Source: Zhengitettix transpicula (Eukaryota; Arthropoda; Insecta; Orthoptera; Tetrigidae). Taken from it: DNA of 64,000 nucleotides. Position numbers and translations under genes: made by a program. The stretch covers positions 179,887,432-179,951,431 of the forward strand of contig CM073591.1 in NCBI GenBank assembly GCA_037074705.1, read 5' to 3'. The first letter of the stretch is position 1; each line of letters opens with the position of its first letter. Shown piece after piece: positions 22,832-34,843 of this stretch. The notes under the pieces were generated by a model that was not told where the DNA came from, did not search any database, and saw only the letters and a list, made by a program, of their open reading frames with translations.

Positions 22832-22837
22832 AATAAA
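22832..22837 (+). promoter_or_regulatory. candidate poly(A) signal for sno
   Basis: AATAAA lies 1.6 kb after the sno stop and about 150 bp after a strong acceptor-like tract at 22660-22680. Another AATAAA lies at 24163. Which is used cannot be told from sequence. Confidence 0.3.
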
Positions 22838-24162
22838 ACAAAAGTTTCATTTTAAACTTTTTTTAAGGCTGTGCATACAAATGTGGGAAGTAAAAGACAC
22901 AATCTGCTGCTGTGTCTAAGAACTAGAATTTCACATTTGCAGTAATAGTTTTTCACAGCCATTAACTTGAATACTTCAAGGAATTTGAAGAATCTTAAGT
23001 GCATATGAGGAAAAACAAAACATTTTCTGTTTGCATTTAAACTTCATAAAACTAAGGTGAAACATTGTATATGTTATGTTCCTCGTACTTCACTTTGTGT
23101 TTGAATGATTCTAATGTGAGATGAATTTGAAACTTGTGGAACTATTTTTTCAATGTTTTTATCTTAAAATGTTCATCATAATACATTAATTAAAAGCGCA
23201 CATATTCTCTAAAAGTATTTTGTCTACAGAGACTTCATTTGTATTTGTAGTCAAAATAAGTTTTGTGGTTCACAGAAAGTGACCAATTTTGATCTCAATA
23301 CTTTCAAATCTATTCATATTATTTTATGGAATAACTTTGAGTCTCTCTCAAGTTATGCTGTCACTAACTTAGAGACAGAGTTATTATTTATTGTTTTGAA
23401 TCAGCATTAATAAAATGTCTTGTAACAAGATCATGTAAAAGGACAGTTTCAAGAGATATATTCTCAACACAATTATTATTAAGAAATTATGAAAGTATCA
23501 GCATATAGAATAGTCAGAATACAAGTTGTTTATAATATTTTGATATAATTGACTTACGGTAACATGTTTTAAAGTATTTTACGTTATGAAATGTGCATTA
23601 GCATTTTGATTGCAATATAATTTTGAGGTCATAATTAGCCATGTGTGCTTGCATCTTTAGTATTGTGCAAGATATTCCATTTCTATTATTCAGCTTTACA
23701 TCTAATTGTGAACATGTTTTAAGATGTAGATGAAAGTCTGAGCTTAATATATTAAAACCCCTTAAATCAAATGTTGAATGAATATTCTGACTACACATAA
23801 AAATGAACATATATTAAAAAACCACAAGTTAATTTTTAGTTTTGACAGTAGTGAAACAAAAATCTTAAAATTGGAATTGACTTAACCATATCTTGGCCAT
23901 TGTTTTTTTTAGTAAAATGTGATAGTTCATTAAACCAATAATACAAGTATATAAATCTAACAGTTTAGAACAAATTCTGTAAGGGGTTCTTTGTAAAAAT
24001 TTAAGCTAAACTTCTGTATTTCTCTGTTTGGTTCTATGTAAAATAGCAATATTCATGTACATGTAACAATGCAACTATTTGCTTTCACAATTTCCTTTCA
24101 CTTGTAATGAAACTGTTGGAATTATGAAATCATCCTATTTATTTTTAAATGATTTTTGTGTT

Positions 24163-24168
24163 AATAAA
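24163..24168 (+). promoter_or_regulatory. alternative poly(A) signal candidate
   Basis: AATAAA in AT-rich DNA downstream of sno. In such sequence the hexamer occurs often by chance. Confidence 0.2.
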
Positions 24169-24199
24169 ATATGTATAAATGATTTGTAATACATATGGT

Positions 24200-27100
24200 C
24201 TTGCCTTAGAATAAATACAAAAAATGAATCAAATACTTACGAAAAATGGTTAAAATATTCCACCTCTTTCTGTAACTACTTCAATTTTCAAAGATAGAAT
24301 TTTGTGTTGCTTTAATTATGTATTTCCCTGTATACAAACATATGAATTGTCACCAATAGTTTTGTAAGTGTTGGTTGAGTGAAAGTGTTGAGTGATAAAT
24401 GGAATTTGGTTACGGAACTGAAAGACTATATTAGTACTTTTGATAAGTGATTAGAGAAGTATTATATGTAGTATAGTTACACATTGAAAAGAGGAAACAT
24501 TTTAGTAAACTGAACAATTTTACATGTCTCAAATTCTATAATCATAAAGATTTACTGCTCCATCTTTTGTAAGAAATTAATATTTTAATATTTATTTAAT
24601 TTTTTTTAGATGGTCAGGAAACTAAGTTCTATCTTTACCATTATTTTATAAACCTCTGGCTGCAGTAGAAAATGTCTGTGAAAGTTATATTTTAATAATA
24701 GCCCAAAGAAATAATCACATTAAATGTGGAATCTGATTAAATAAATAATGCACATAATAAATTAATAATTGTACAATCTTGTGTGTGTTTCTGAAATTAA
24801 ATTATTTTATCTCGGTAAGAATTTGTTCCGTGAAACAAATTGACTTCCTACAGTGCAAATAGTTTTGTTCATATATATGATTTTAAGGCATTTTTAATGT
24901 AAATGTATTTAGAGATTATTTGAAGGTGTTTGTTCTAATTACACTTAATTTATACTTTATTTTGAATATATAATTCCTTTCCATAAATACTTGAAACAAA
25001 ATTTGCCCAATATAGTACTGTTCAAATGTTACATTGCAAATAACTTTAGAATAGTTTGTCCAAGTATGTAATTTTCAATTACTATGATTCTGAGAAAATT
25101 CTTCTGTATTGGTGACTATTTCCAGTACAAGAAATTCTTCATTGTTCTTTAAGTAAATTTGAAATCCTGTTTTAATTTTCAAATATATCTTTAATTATAA
25201 ATGCTGTGAATCTATTTTGCATTCATAATGTGTGTTTACATGTGTCATTCATAATCGTTATCTTATTGGTCAGCTTTAAAACCCTTTGAAGAAATTACAA
25301 CATTTGCAATCTCACATAATATGATTTCCCAATTCACAGATATTTATGGATGCTATCAATGAATATACATTCACGTGAATTATATGCTGTGTCAAGGAAA
25401 CATTTTAACTAGTGAATTTGTAGTAGTTTCTTCTTTTGTCAGATTTTGGCTAAACATCTTGCTTTCACAAAACACATGAAATAACGAGAAATCTTCACAA
25501 TTAAAATGTATTCAAAACATTATAAACCAGATATTTTTGGTTACATAAATTATTATAAACCATGAAAGAATTGGTGAAAGTATTTCTGGATTTGGTGAAT
25601 ATGATTTACTTAAATTAGTTTTGCTTGCAGCATCAGCTGTATGAGTAAACTTTTGTGAAATACACTTCAGAAATGATTAATAAACTTGATTTATGTCTCC
25701 ATACATACTTACTTAATTACCCTCCTTACTGTTTATTACATATATTTCAATAAAATGAAACTCTTAGTTGAAATCATTCACAGATGCTGATAACATTTTC
25801 TTTGTACTGGCCTTTCATTGACTAGTATTTTTGTTCAAAGGATGTATTAAAATGTGCTGAATAAGGAATGAAAATAGTTTCAGTTCAATGCATTAATTCT
25901 AATGATTTACGTGTATCAAAAGTAACATGAAGAAATTGATTACTGTTAAATGAAATATATAGTTGTAAATCAATTTTTATACATGCAATTATTGGTGTTT
26001 TAGTAAACAAGTCGTTGAGACACAAAGTCTCTTCCTCCGTTTAATATGTTTCAGCTACTGTTTTTCGTCAACAGGATGAATCATAGGGCTAATTAGTAAT
26101 TGTCACATACGGGCAATTCTGAACATTGTCAAAATGCTTAGGAGTTATAATTTAGTCACTAAATACTTGAACATTAAAAATAGTATAGTATGTACTGTTA
26201 CAAAACACTTACATAGTGTTAATGTTACTGTTTGTGTAAATTTGTCATTGCAAAACTTTTCAATAGACTCCTATCTTTGATTATTTTAAAAATTTTGTAT
26301 GCTAGCAACATATTTAACTTTGTAATTAATATTAGAAACTCAAGTCATTTAAACTTTAGAACATAAATAAAAAAAACTTTTTCTGACTGTTAAATGAGGT
26401 AAAATAACTATACATTTGAGCAATTATTCATTTCATACAAGTGCAATTACTGTATTTTATTCCAAATTTACTATATTTTACAAGGAAGAGTGGTTAATAT
26501 AAGAATATATTAAATTCAAGATGCATGGTGCAAGGAGTAAATATTTTTAATAATATTTAAAAAATACAGGTAGTATAATCTTTCATACTTATACCGAAGT
26601 GCAGATGAGTAACATTATCCCTTACAGTTTATAATGTCCAAATGACATTTGTAGGCGTTGAAGTGGTTCAGTAACGAGTACACTGCCACATTATTTCAGT
26701 TTTGGATTGTTACTCATAATGACCTAACCTTATTGATGAAGCTCAGTTAGGTTGGATGTGAGGTGAAATAAATTAAATTAAATGGATGGGATAGGGAAAT
26801 GTTACCCTATTTCCTCATAGGAAATGGGCTGAGGAACTGTCTTGACTTCCTATCTTATCACCCCCGTAATAAAATATGCATAGATACAATTCTGTTCTCT
26901 AGTGTGTTCCATATTTGCTCAAATCAAAATCTTCTCAAGGCTGAACATCTTCCAAGACCTTTGGATAAATAATTATTTAACTCACATCCATAAAACCCCT
27001 TCCCACACATAAAAACAAGTATTTGCCAAACAATTCCAATTATGTCCTGTACTTCATATATCTGCCCTACTCTGAAATACATTAAAATAATTTTCACCTC

Positions 27101-27970
27101 CAAGAATACACTCTGCAACAACAGAATAGTTTCCTACCAATAAATCAGACAAATCTAATGTCATTTAATCCATTCTCTGTGACTGTTGACTGTTTAACAT
27201 GGCTGAGAAACACAAGAATATGTTAAATTAGCTGAGCATTTACAGGATTTTGGCCACTGGTTTTTCTTTGATAATATGTCTTCTCTGCTCAGAACCACTT
27301 CCTTCAAAAGGATAACTAAAAAGCATTTAATGTATAATCTTCTGGTGCAATTTCACAATGTAGACTAACTCTCCCAGATATTTGGAATTCTATGTTTGAT
27401 CATTCACAACCCCCACCCTGTTTTAATTCCACACAACAAAGCCCATCTCTCAAACAACTGAACATCGTTCAGCTCCCCTAATTTGTTTTGATTAAAAAGC
27501 TGCAGTCCCCTACAAACTATGAACAAAACTGCCCCTTTTCCATTTATTCTATACATTAAGATAAATCATAAAATCTTTTTCGATCAGATTAGCTACCTCT
27601 GGAATAGACTGAATGAAGTAGGTTTATTTCTTTAAGGAGTGATTAGACTCTTGTCTCCATCCCTGAAGATAAGCAGTGTGTTTTACCGTTTAAAATGTTA
27701 GAATCTTTCTTCCTATTAGACTACAGAAAACCTGAACATCGATATTCTTAGTACTTCCAAAAATTGTAGTGGAAATATGCAAATTTATGAAGAAATCCTT
27801 GACCTCATTTACAAGGAGCAAATATTTCAGTAAGATTCCTTCAATATCCAAGTAGAGAAAGAAAAATCTAACACTTTGCAAGAACAATTTTGTGAGAGGA
27901 GACCAATAAGAATGCCGTGAAGGAGACAAATTATAAATTGGCAACATTGCCCAAAAACGAAGAAAAAGAA
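24200..27970. other. intergenic AT-rich stretch, nothing recognised
   Basis: Lies between the end of sno and the Gypsy element. Open frames are short (65 and 85 codons) and have no recognised motif. No inverted or tandem repeat was evident. Confidence 0.5.
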
Positions 27971-27977
27971 AATATAT

Positions 27978-28383
27978 TGTGGCGTAACATACGAAATGAA
28001 AATTAAATTAACTTATATAAGAGAATATATTCATAAAAAATGCACAACTTGGATTAAAAGTATAATATTAAAATTTAAGTTTTCAAATGTTCTGCACCGG
28101 CTAGCGCATGACTCAGGGTTCACCGTGGGGTATTTGAAGGCAATTAAAACTCTGTACTTAGTCGCTTGTTGAGCGAACAGCTTACTATGCCAGGTGTTCC
28201 CGCTCCGAGATGGCTACTACTAAGAAAAAGTGCTCCACACGTCGATCTCAGATCGTCAGCACGAGAGTAAGTGTACGTCTCGCTCCGGACCTCAGCGTGT
28301 GTAATTCAACTTCAGCTTTTTGAGATTCCGCATCTAAGAATGGAAGCGTAGAATCTTACAGTTAAAATATAAATCGCGCTACA
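27978..28383 (-). repeat. Gypsy 3' LTR
   Basis: It starts TGTGGCGTAACATA and ends ATCGCGCTACA on the plus strand and aligns along its whole length with 34435-34843. The plus-strand bases just inside it (ccccctttgg from 28389) give a purine tract on the element strand, as expected next to a 3' LTR. Confidence 0.9.
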
Positions 28384-29083
28384 TAATTCCCCCTTTGGTG
28401 ATGGTTCTTCTGGGCGGAGCCCCTGAGATGTACTATCACTAAAATACAGTCGACGTGAAGTTAGTTCTCATTTCTGTCTACCTTTCCATGGGTTCATTAT
28501 TTACAACTTAACCGCGATAACTAAGTAGGTGATGTACTGCAACCGTAGCTGGGCCCGCTTCTTGACTCGCGTTGATGTGTCTGCTGCATTCGCCGTTGAC
28601 AGGTTGGCTCCGGTCGTGCTGATTTACGATTACGTCTACGACACGCGCCCCTCTCGTAGGCTTGCGTTCCGTGTCTGACGCCTGGTGTGTTGGTCCGCGT
28701 TGACATGCATGGCACGCTCCCTTTCGTAGACCAAATTTGAATTATATGGCGCCTGTCGTGGGAATCCATGTTGAAGTTTCTCGTACAACTGCGTTGACGT
28801 GTACGGTACGTGCTGCAAGGATTACCCTCGCCTCACTGATGCGTCCGCGTCGTTACTGCTTTTTCAAAAGGCAACCATACCCGTGTTTATTTTGAAGCAA
28901 ATTACATCGACATGTTACGGCACAATAAAATCAATGAACCATGACGCCCACTATTTCCTAGTGTTAATTCCTTGACTAAGTTAACTATATTTTCAGTGAA
29001 GACTAATAATCAAAGTAAAAAAAAAATAATAGAATTATGGAGAACACAACAATTCTGCCCTCACATATGCAATCACAATCATA
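28384..29083 (-). other. Gypsy 3' internal segment
   Basis: Begins with the purine tract next to the 3' LTR. The minus frames 28818-28636 and 28769-28521 are Arg- and Ser-rich and match no retroviral domain. The integrase is absent. Probably untranslated or scrambled 3' sequence. Confidence 0.5.
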
Positions 29084-30360
29084 CCACTGTGAACAAAAAG
29101 TAAGGTGAATTTATTTATAAAATACAAATTCTTTATTTATTCTTCCAAATCAATTTCATCCCCTTCAAAGTAATCCCCTTCCGATAAAACGCACTTTTTC
29201 CAACGCTTTTTCCAGTTCTCGAAACAGTCGGAATAGTCTTTTTCCGGTCTAGCCTTCAAGACCTCCTGCGAATCGGTTTTTATCTCTTCAATCGTGTCAA
29301 AACGGCGTCCCCGCATTGGCCTTTTGAGTTTCCTGAATAGCCAGAAGTCGCACGGAGCCAAATCAGGCGAATACGGTGGTTGCGGAACGATATGAGTCGA
29401 GTTTTTGGCAAAAAAATGTCGCGAAGAACCAATGCAGTATGACATGGTGCATTATCGTGATGAAGGAACCAAGTGCTGTTCGCCCATAATTCCGGCCGTT
29501 TCAGACGAATAGCTTCACGCAAACGACGCATAACGCTCAAATAATATTCTTTGTTGACAAATTGGCCCAGCGGAAGGAATTCATAGTGCACCACACCACG
29601 ATAATCAAAGAAAACAGTCAACATGACCTTGATTTTCGATCGACTTTGCCGTGGTCTTTTCGGCCTTGCTTCACCTTTTCTACGATATTCTCTGGATTGG
29701 TCGATGGTTTCAGGGTCGTATGCATAAATCCAAGTCTCGTCTCCAGTAATGTTGCATTTCAAGTGGTCCTGATAGTCAGACAGCAAAGTTTCACACACAT
29801 CAACGCGATCCTTTTTTTCTTCAAAAAATTGAGCGATTTTGGCACCAATCGAGACTTGACGCGTTTGAGACACAAAACATTGTTCAAAATGGTTTGGGCT
29901 GAGCGAGATCTCTACTTGTCCATCGACGATTTTAAAGCACCAATCTTTGATTTTTTTGACGTGGCCCTCGTTGGTAGACATTGATGGTCGTCCAGAGAAC
30001 GGTTGTTCTTCAACGCGTTCTCGGCCCTCTTTGAACTCGTTGTACCGCTTATAAACGTTTTTTTGTGCCATAGTTTGATCACCAAAGGTCTTCCGCAACA
30101 TTTTCAACGTGTCCGCACAAGAATATTCGTTCCGCAAAAAAAATTTGATGCAAGTTCTTTGCTAAACAAAATCACCCATTGCAAAAATCGAAAAATTCGA
30201 CTTTGGTTGTTTACAAAAACACGTGTAACTTGGAAATAACAAACAGACGCTTGGAAAATATTATAGACAGTCCTACCAACCTAGGAAAAAAAAATTACCT
30301 GCCTTCCTAATACCCGGGAGTTTTAAATGACAATTTCACCTTACTTTTTGATCACAGTGG
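29084..30360 (-). mobile_element. mariner transposon, near full length
   Basis: 1277 bp bounded by about 29-bp terminal inverted repeats (plus-strand left end ccactgtgaacaaaaagtaa, right end its near reverse complement) and TA on each side (29082-29083, 30361-30362). The size and TA duplication are standard for mariner. It sits within the Gypsy element where the integrase should be. Confidence 0.95.
29137..30160 (-). pseudogene. mariner transposase, disrupted
   Basis: The main frame runs 30137-29280 and the C-terminal part is in another frame (29445-29137). DNA-binding half: NEYSCADTLKMLRKTF and VYKRYNEFKEGRERVE. Catalytic residues of the D,D34D type are all visible: ITGDETWIYAYDPET, HHDNAPCHTA and YSPDLAPCDFW. 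The break at about 29420 lies in a run of T on the coding strand, so a single slip could explain it. A second slip near 30150 detaches the first residues. About 40 residues of the linker before the first Asp look replaced or out of frame, so this copy is not simply one step from active. Confidence 0.9.
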
Positions 30361-30639
30361 TACATACACACACTTGACTCTGTCACAGCACATTATGTGA
30401 AATTATACTAGTAACTAGACAACTCCTGTAGTATATAGCAAATTAAGTTTATACAATTACCGCCTAAAAGAATGCAACAAATTCTATATACAATTGATAG
30501 TCGTCTTACGAGACCCGCGGTATAATCATCGATCCATATTGCCCACAAAATTTCTGTTTCTTCCTCCTCTCTTTCATAATATGACATGAGATTAGTTAGG
30601 TTAATTATTTTCATCTCGTGGTTGCCTTCCCTACGTTGT

Positions 30640-31675
30640 ACTTTGTAGACAGCCCTCCCAAGAATTCAACTTGTTTACGTCCGAATACGATTTTCTTCAA
30701 ATTTATCATGATACCTTTTTTCTTAGCCGCACAAACAGACTGTTTAGGTGCTTTACGTGATCCTCAAAGCACTCGCTTGCAATTATTATATCGTCCACGT
30801 ATACAGTGAAATTGTCTCGGAACTCTTCTGCCAATGCCAAATCCAATTGTTTGGCAACTGGTTTTTAATTCAAAGGGTAGCTGTGCCCAAAATACTGTCT
30901 GCCATCAACAGTTAACGTCGTAGCTTGCTGGCCTCCTCTGTTAGCCACACCTTTAGTTAAATCCACAGTCGAAAACCAAGGTTTACCTTAGAACCGTTGT
31001 AAAGCATTTTGCTTGATAGCGGCTCGCTCTCTAGCGTCTACTAAAATTGCATGTAGTGTGCGAGCATCCAGGGAAATACTTAATTGGCTGTCCTTTTTCT
31101 TAACTACGGTGAGCGGGTTGTTGTATGGACTCGCTCTTCTCTCAATTATGCCAGTTTCCTCCATATTCCTTAAGGCGTCACGTAACTTTTCGCGCAGAGA
31201 AAACGGGGTCGGGTAAGATTTTAACTTGTAAACTTCGTGTTGAATCGTGGACGTATCCGCGGAGGCAACCCGGTAAATCGCTAAAAACATCGTTATTATT
31301 CCACAACAATTGTCGAAACATTTCTTTATCTTCTTCACTTACTCCTTGAATCGCACTGACTATTATATCTACCGTCCCTTTGAATTCGACCCTATCTTCA
31401 TCCTCATCTGATTCTTCGTCCCAGACAGACAGGTTATTCGTCTCATTCACTTCCGCTTCCCCCAAATTTTCTTCGTCCTCGCGTTGCATTCTCCTGATAC
31501 TACATATTTTGCTTATGGGTTCCTCTTCCTGTACGATCCTCCAATTCAGAATTAATTTCCTTCCATTGCTGGCATGGGCTCCACTTCCCTTTATTTCACC
31601 CTGCCTTAATATCACGCAAAAATGGCATATCGTTCGTAAAACTATTGCTCTGACTAAAGTCTTCCCTTCAGACAC
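30640..31675 (-). pseudogene. Gypsy reverse transcriptase, truncated
   Basis: Landmarks on the minus strand: NDVFSDLPG connector (about 31300), YPTPFSLREKLRDALRNM and IIERRASPYNNPLTVVKK (31080-31220), SISLDARTLHAILV, a GLTKG stretch (about 30950), and FTVYVDDIIIA (about 30800), which keeps the YVDD catalytic site. The text then reads LKKIVFGRKQVEFLGG and stops at about 30630 where RNase H should begin. The frames are connected only through several shifts. Confidence 0.85.
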
Positions 31676-31699
31676 AATTACGTTCAGTAAAACCTGCCA

Positions 31700-31905
31700 T
31701 CCAAATCTCTCATGTTTATGCCCTATAGCGCCTTAAGCCTTCAGTCCAGTCACAGCAAGCTTTGCCAATATACTCCTCGCTATACACTTTAAAACTCATA
31801 CAGCTCGGCTCGACTCCCGTGTCAACTAAGGCGTTACATACATGACTTACTCCCAAATTTACTGGAATTCGTACAAGACTATTCTTCCTTCCCACACTAT
31901 TTTCG
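31700..31905 (-). pseudogene. Gypsy protease remnant
   Basis: The minus strand gives VRIPVNLG, then CNALVDTGVEPSCM, the retropepsin LVDTG active-site motif, at about 31800-31850. It sits between gag and the reverse transcriptase, as expected. Confidence 0.7.
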
Positions 31906-32248
31906 GTTTCCTCACAGCTGAAATCCCATAGAAGATCTTCCCGGTCCGCTATATGATTTCGATCCGTTATTATTATTCTTCTGATCGTAGTACATGATGT
32001 TGGGTTTGTGAGATCGGTATATGTTCAATTCTCCGTCTCTCCCGTTATGCGTTTAAATTACTCGGTCCGGCCCTTGGTTCTCTTCTTCCACCTACCTCAC
32101 GTTTTGGTTGATTTGGTCTTTCTGCCTGCTCTCGCTTTGGCTGACTATCCGACGGTGATTGCCAGCACCCTATCTCTCATTATTCCTACGGTTTACGTTT
32201 TCTTCTCTCGCCTGCCTCTCGTTTCCATTCCGGAATGGGTTCGGTCTA

Positions 32249-33300
32249 TCATGTTGTCCATTCCCTCCTTGTCTCCCGAACGCCCTGTACTCTTCCCTCG
32301 GCGGCTGTCGACGATCCGTTTTCTTGTACTTTATTCAATAAACTAAGTGCTGCGTCAGCGTTTTCGATGTTGGCAGCACTGAACATCATCGCGATATCGG
32401 ACCTGTATTGCCTACTTATTAACTGAACTAATATATTCTCTGGTAATGGCTGGTCTAATGCCTTATTCTCGTTTATTGTGAGAATCATATGGCCTTCCAC
32501 TGTAACTCCGCGGTTTTCCACAAATCTACCTTCATAAAAGAGCCTCACAACCTCCATTTAGCGGTTAGGTCCCCAGAATGTGGTCAAAAACCGATCGCGA
32601 TTCTGATTAAATTCTTCTTCAGGTCCGTAGAAACTTGCAACCAGGCTGTAGCTTTCTTTCCCAGAGCATGCTGGAAAAGAATACACTTAAATTTCTCAGG
32701 CGTATTCTTCAACCTAAAGCACGCTTCTATTTCTTTAACGAAAGCCTTCGGATTCTTCTGACCACTTTCGTCGTGTTGGAAGTGCAATCTCTACGCCATG
32801 TGCAGCCTCGTCAATCCGCGGTCCTTTGTGGCTATTCTCACATCCCTTGATTTTTCTTTCTAAATTCTCCACAGTGTGAAGTTTCCCTCCTCGTTCCAAT
32901 TGCGTTTCTACGCTTTTTGAGATTGAGAATAGTTCTGCCTCAAATATCCCTGTTGTGTCGTCTACTTGTTTCAGAATGACGCCCGTTTCATACTCTATCA
33001 ATTTAACTTTCCTAGCCACATATTCAGTGTTATATATTCTTGTTTTCCCTTAAGCCCCTCAATTCTTTCAGTTACGTCGTTGTAGCATCTATCTGTTCTT
33101 TCTTCCGACTCCCGACTATTCACTGCTGTTCTGGTTTCGCATTCTCCGTGAATCTTTCCTACTTTCGCTCTCAATTTCGTTTCACATATAGATATTTCTC
33201 CTCCATGAGTTCAAAAACTTCTGCTCTACTCTCATCGAATTTCCTCGCTAGCCTAAACTGTTGTTTAACTCCTCAAATTTTCGTAATATTTCTATATTAT
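32249..33300 (-). pseudogene. Gypsy gag remnant
   Basis: Three overlapping minus-strand frames read as a gag polyprotein: a Glu/Lys-rich coiled start (KLIEYETGVILKQVDD), a capsid-like core (PKAFVKEIEACFRL, FQHALGKKATAWLQ, about 32640-32770) and a C-terminal part (VQLISRQYRSDIAMMF). The residues fit insect Gypsy capsids, where a W-containing helix follows a short basic patch. Frame changes at about 32570 and 32740 disable it. The 5' part is interrupted by the Penelope insertion. Confidence 0.7.
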
Positions 33301-33415
33301 CCGCTTGTTGTTCTGCTGTAACATCTAACTTTTCTGTAAGGAACGTAGGTTTTCCCGGTGTAGTTGCTGGATGAAGTTTTCTCGGGATTCCAACCGGGTA
33401 GCGTAGTTTTGTAAA

Positions 33416-33456
33416 CACAATGTTTCGATGGCTTGCACCGCCATCTTCTTCAGGTG
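33416..33456 (-). ncRNA. hammerhead ribozyme candidate
   Basis: On the minus strand CAC-CUGAAGA (33456-33447), stem II GAUGGC/GCCAUC with loop GGUGCAA, then GAAAC-AUU-GUG. All core bases are present. Helix III A-C would face A-U, so one pair is lost relative to the copy at 39807. Confidence 0.65.
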
Positions 33457-33601
33457 AAGTGCCGTTTGAAGAAGGTAGGGCTGTATTTATACAGCCCCGT
33501 CTGTGGTACCAGGGCACGGGATGTTTCCATTGGCTCTGGTCCGTAGGTGGTAGGGGTGGGCAATGGTGGGTCTGTATAAATACCTTCTTCAAACGGCACT
33601 T

Positions 33602-33642
33602 CACTTGAAGAAGATGGCGGTGCAAGCCATCGAAACGTTGTG
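33602..33642 (+). ncRNA. hammerhead ribozyme candidate, core mutated
   Basis: CAC-UUGAAGA, stem II GAUGGC/GCCAUC, then GAAAC-GUU-GUG. The first core C is U (33605), which should block catalysis. Otherwise it mirrors the opposite arm. Confidence 0.55.
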
Positions 33643-34434
33643 TTTACAAAGCTACGCTACCCGGTTGGAATCCCGAGAAAACTTCATCCATCTAACTTTT
33701 TGTTCATTTTATCAATCCTTTTGTTTTGTGCGTGAACCTTTCGTTTAATTCTCGTTTATCGGCTTCTCGCATTTCCTTTAACTGATTTAATAGCCACATC
33801 ATATTATTCGTGCTCTCAGTTTGCGTGGATCACGACTAACTCCGGCATCTCCTAGCCATTTTGTTCCATTGTAGGGCCTACTTCAGTTGTTTCCATTCCC
33901 GATCGTAATCTCATAAACGATATCAATTGTACGTATTTAAATTTTACTACAGTTTACGCGCCTTTATAAAACACAGATCCACCGAAAATTAAATGATTAA
34001 ACCGCGATTTTACCAAACCTAACATGCAACAATATAAACCGATATCGAGATACCTATACGCGGTTCTACCAGATTAACGAATACTATATACATGAATCCG
34101 CGATTCTAATACATGTATCAAGCACAAAAGAACATAAAAAAAACAACATTCATTCCCACAAAATATGCTCACATAACAATTACACACTCTCAGACATAAA
34201 TACCTTCAGAATAGTAAATGTGTGAAAAAGAGAATAATACAAAATAATATGTGACTGGAGTTCACGCTGCTCATCTACGTAAAACAAATCACAAAATAGC
34301 GTTTGAAATGGTTCATCAATTGAACTGTTCTCGTAACAATCACTCAGTACAGAAATATCCCCTTTACGAAAATAAATTAAAAAACCTAATATTAAAAATT
34401 CGGCCCACGTTACGGCGACAATTATGTGGCGTAA

Positions 34435-34843
34435 CATATGAAAAGAAAAATTAAATTAAGTTAAATATTTATAATAAAATACACAACTTGGATTTAAAGT
34501 ATAACAATAATAAAATTAAAGTTTTTAAATGTTTATCACCGGCTAGCGCATGACTCAAGGTTCACCGTGAGGTAATTTGAAGGCAATTAAAACTCTGCAC
34601 TCAGTCGCTTGTTGCGCGAACAGCTTACCATGCCACGTGTTCCCGCTCCTAGATGGCTACTCCTTAGAAAAACTTCTGCGCACGTTGATCTCTGGCCGCC
34701 AGCACGAGAGTAAGTATACGTCTCGCTCCGTACCACAGCGTGTGTCCTTCAACTACACTAATTTCAACAATTCATCTGTTTGAGCTTCCGCATCTAAGAA
34801 CGGAAGCGTCTGATATTGCAGTTAAAATATAAATCGCGCTACA
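34435..34843 (-). repeat. Gypsy 5' LTR
   Basis: Pairs with 27978-28383. On the minus strand the bases following it (TGTCGCCGTAACGTGGGCC, near 34432-34410) resemble the tRNA-Lys-type primer site TGGCGCCCAACGTGGGGC, with mismatches. The tRNA assignment is inference. Confidence 0.88.

Larger units (their letters stand above)
33334..33688. mobile_element. short Penelope palindrome with 12-bp TSD
   Basis: A 355-bp insertion in the Gypsy gag leader is flanked by catctaactttt (33322-33333 and 33689-33700). Arms 33370-33494 and 33572-33688 are reverse complements apart from an 8-base indel. Each arm carries a hammerhead-like motif. It is a shortened relative of the 994-bp palindrome at 38900, from which it lacks the coding segment. 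Confidence 0.9.
27978..34843 (-). mobile_element. Gypsy LTR retrotransposon, internally deleted
   Basis: Two LTRs of about 406-409 bp bound the element and begin TG and end CA. A 4-bp target duplication atat flanks it (27974-27977, 34844-34847). Minus-strand order is 5' LTR, primer site, gag, protease, reverse transcriptase, then loss of RNase H and integrase, purine tract, 3' LTR. A mariner (29084-30360) and a Penelope palindrome (33334-33688) inserted later. Without these the element is about 5.2 kb. LTRs differ by many substitutions and small indels, so the insertion is not recent. Confidence 0.9.

Noticed and set aside
29562..30239. Plus-strand frames of 78 and 140 codons
   Set aside because: Antisense to the mariner transposase.
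31013..32761. Plus-strand frames of 60-118 codons rich in Ser and Pro
   Set aside because: Antisense shadows of the Gypsy gag-pol on the minus strand.
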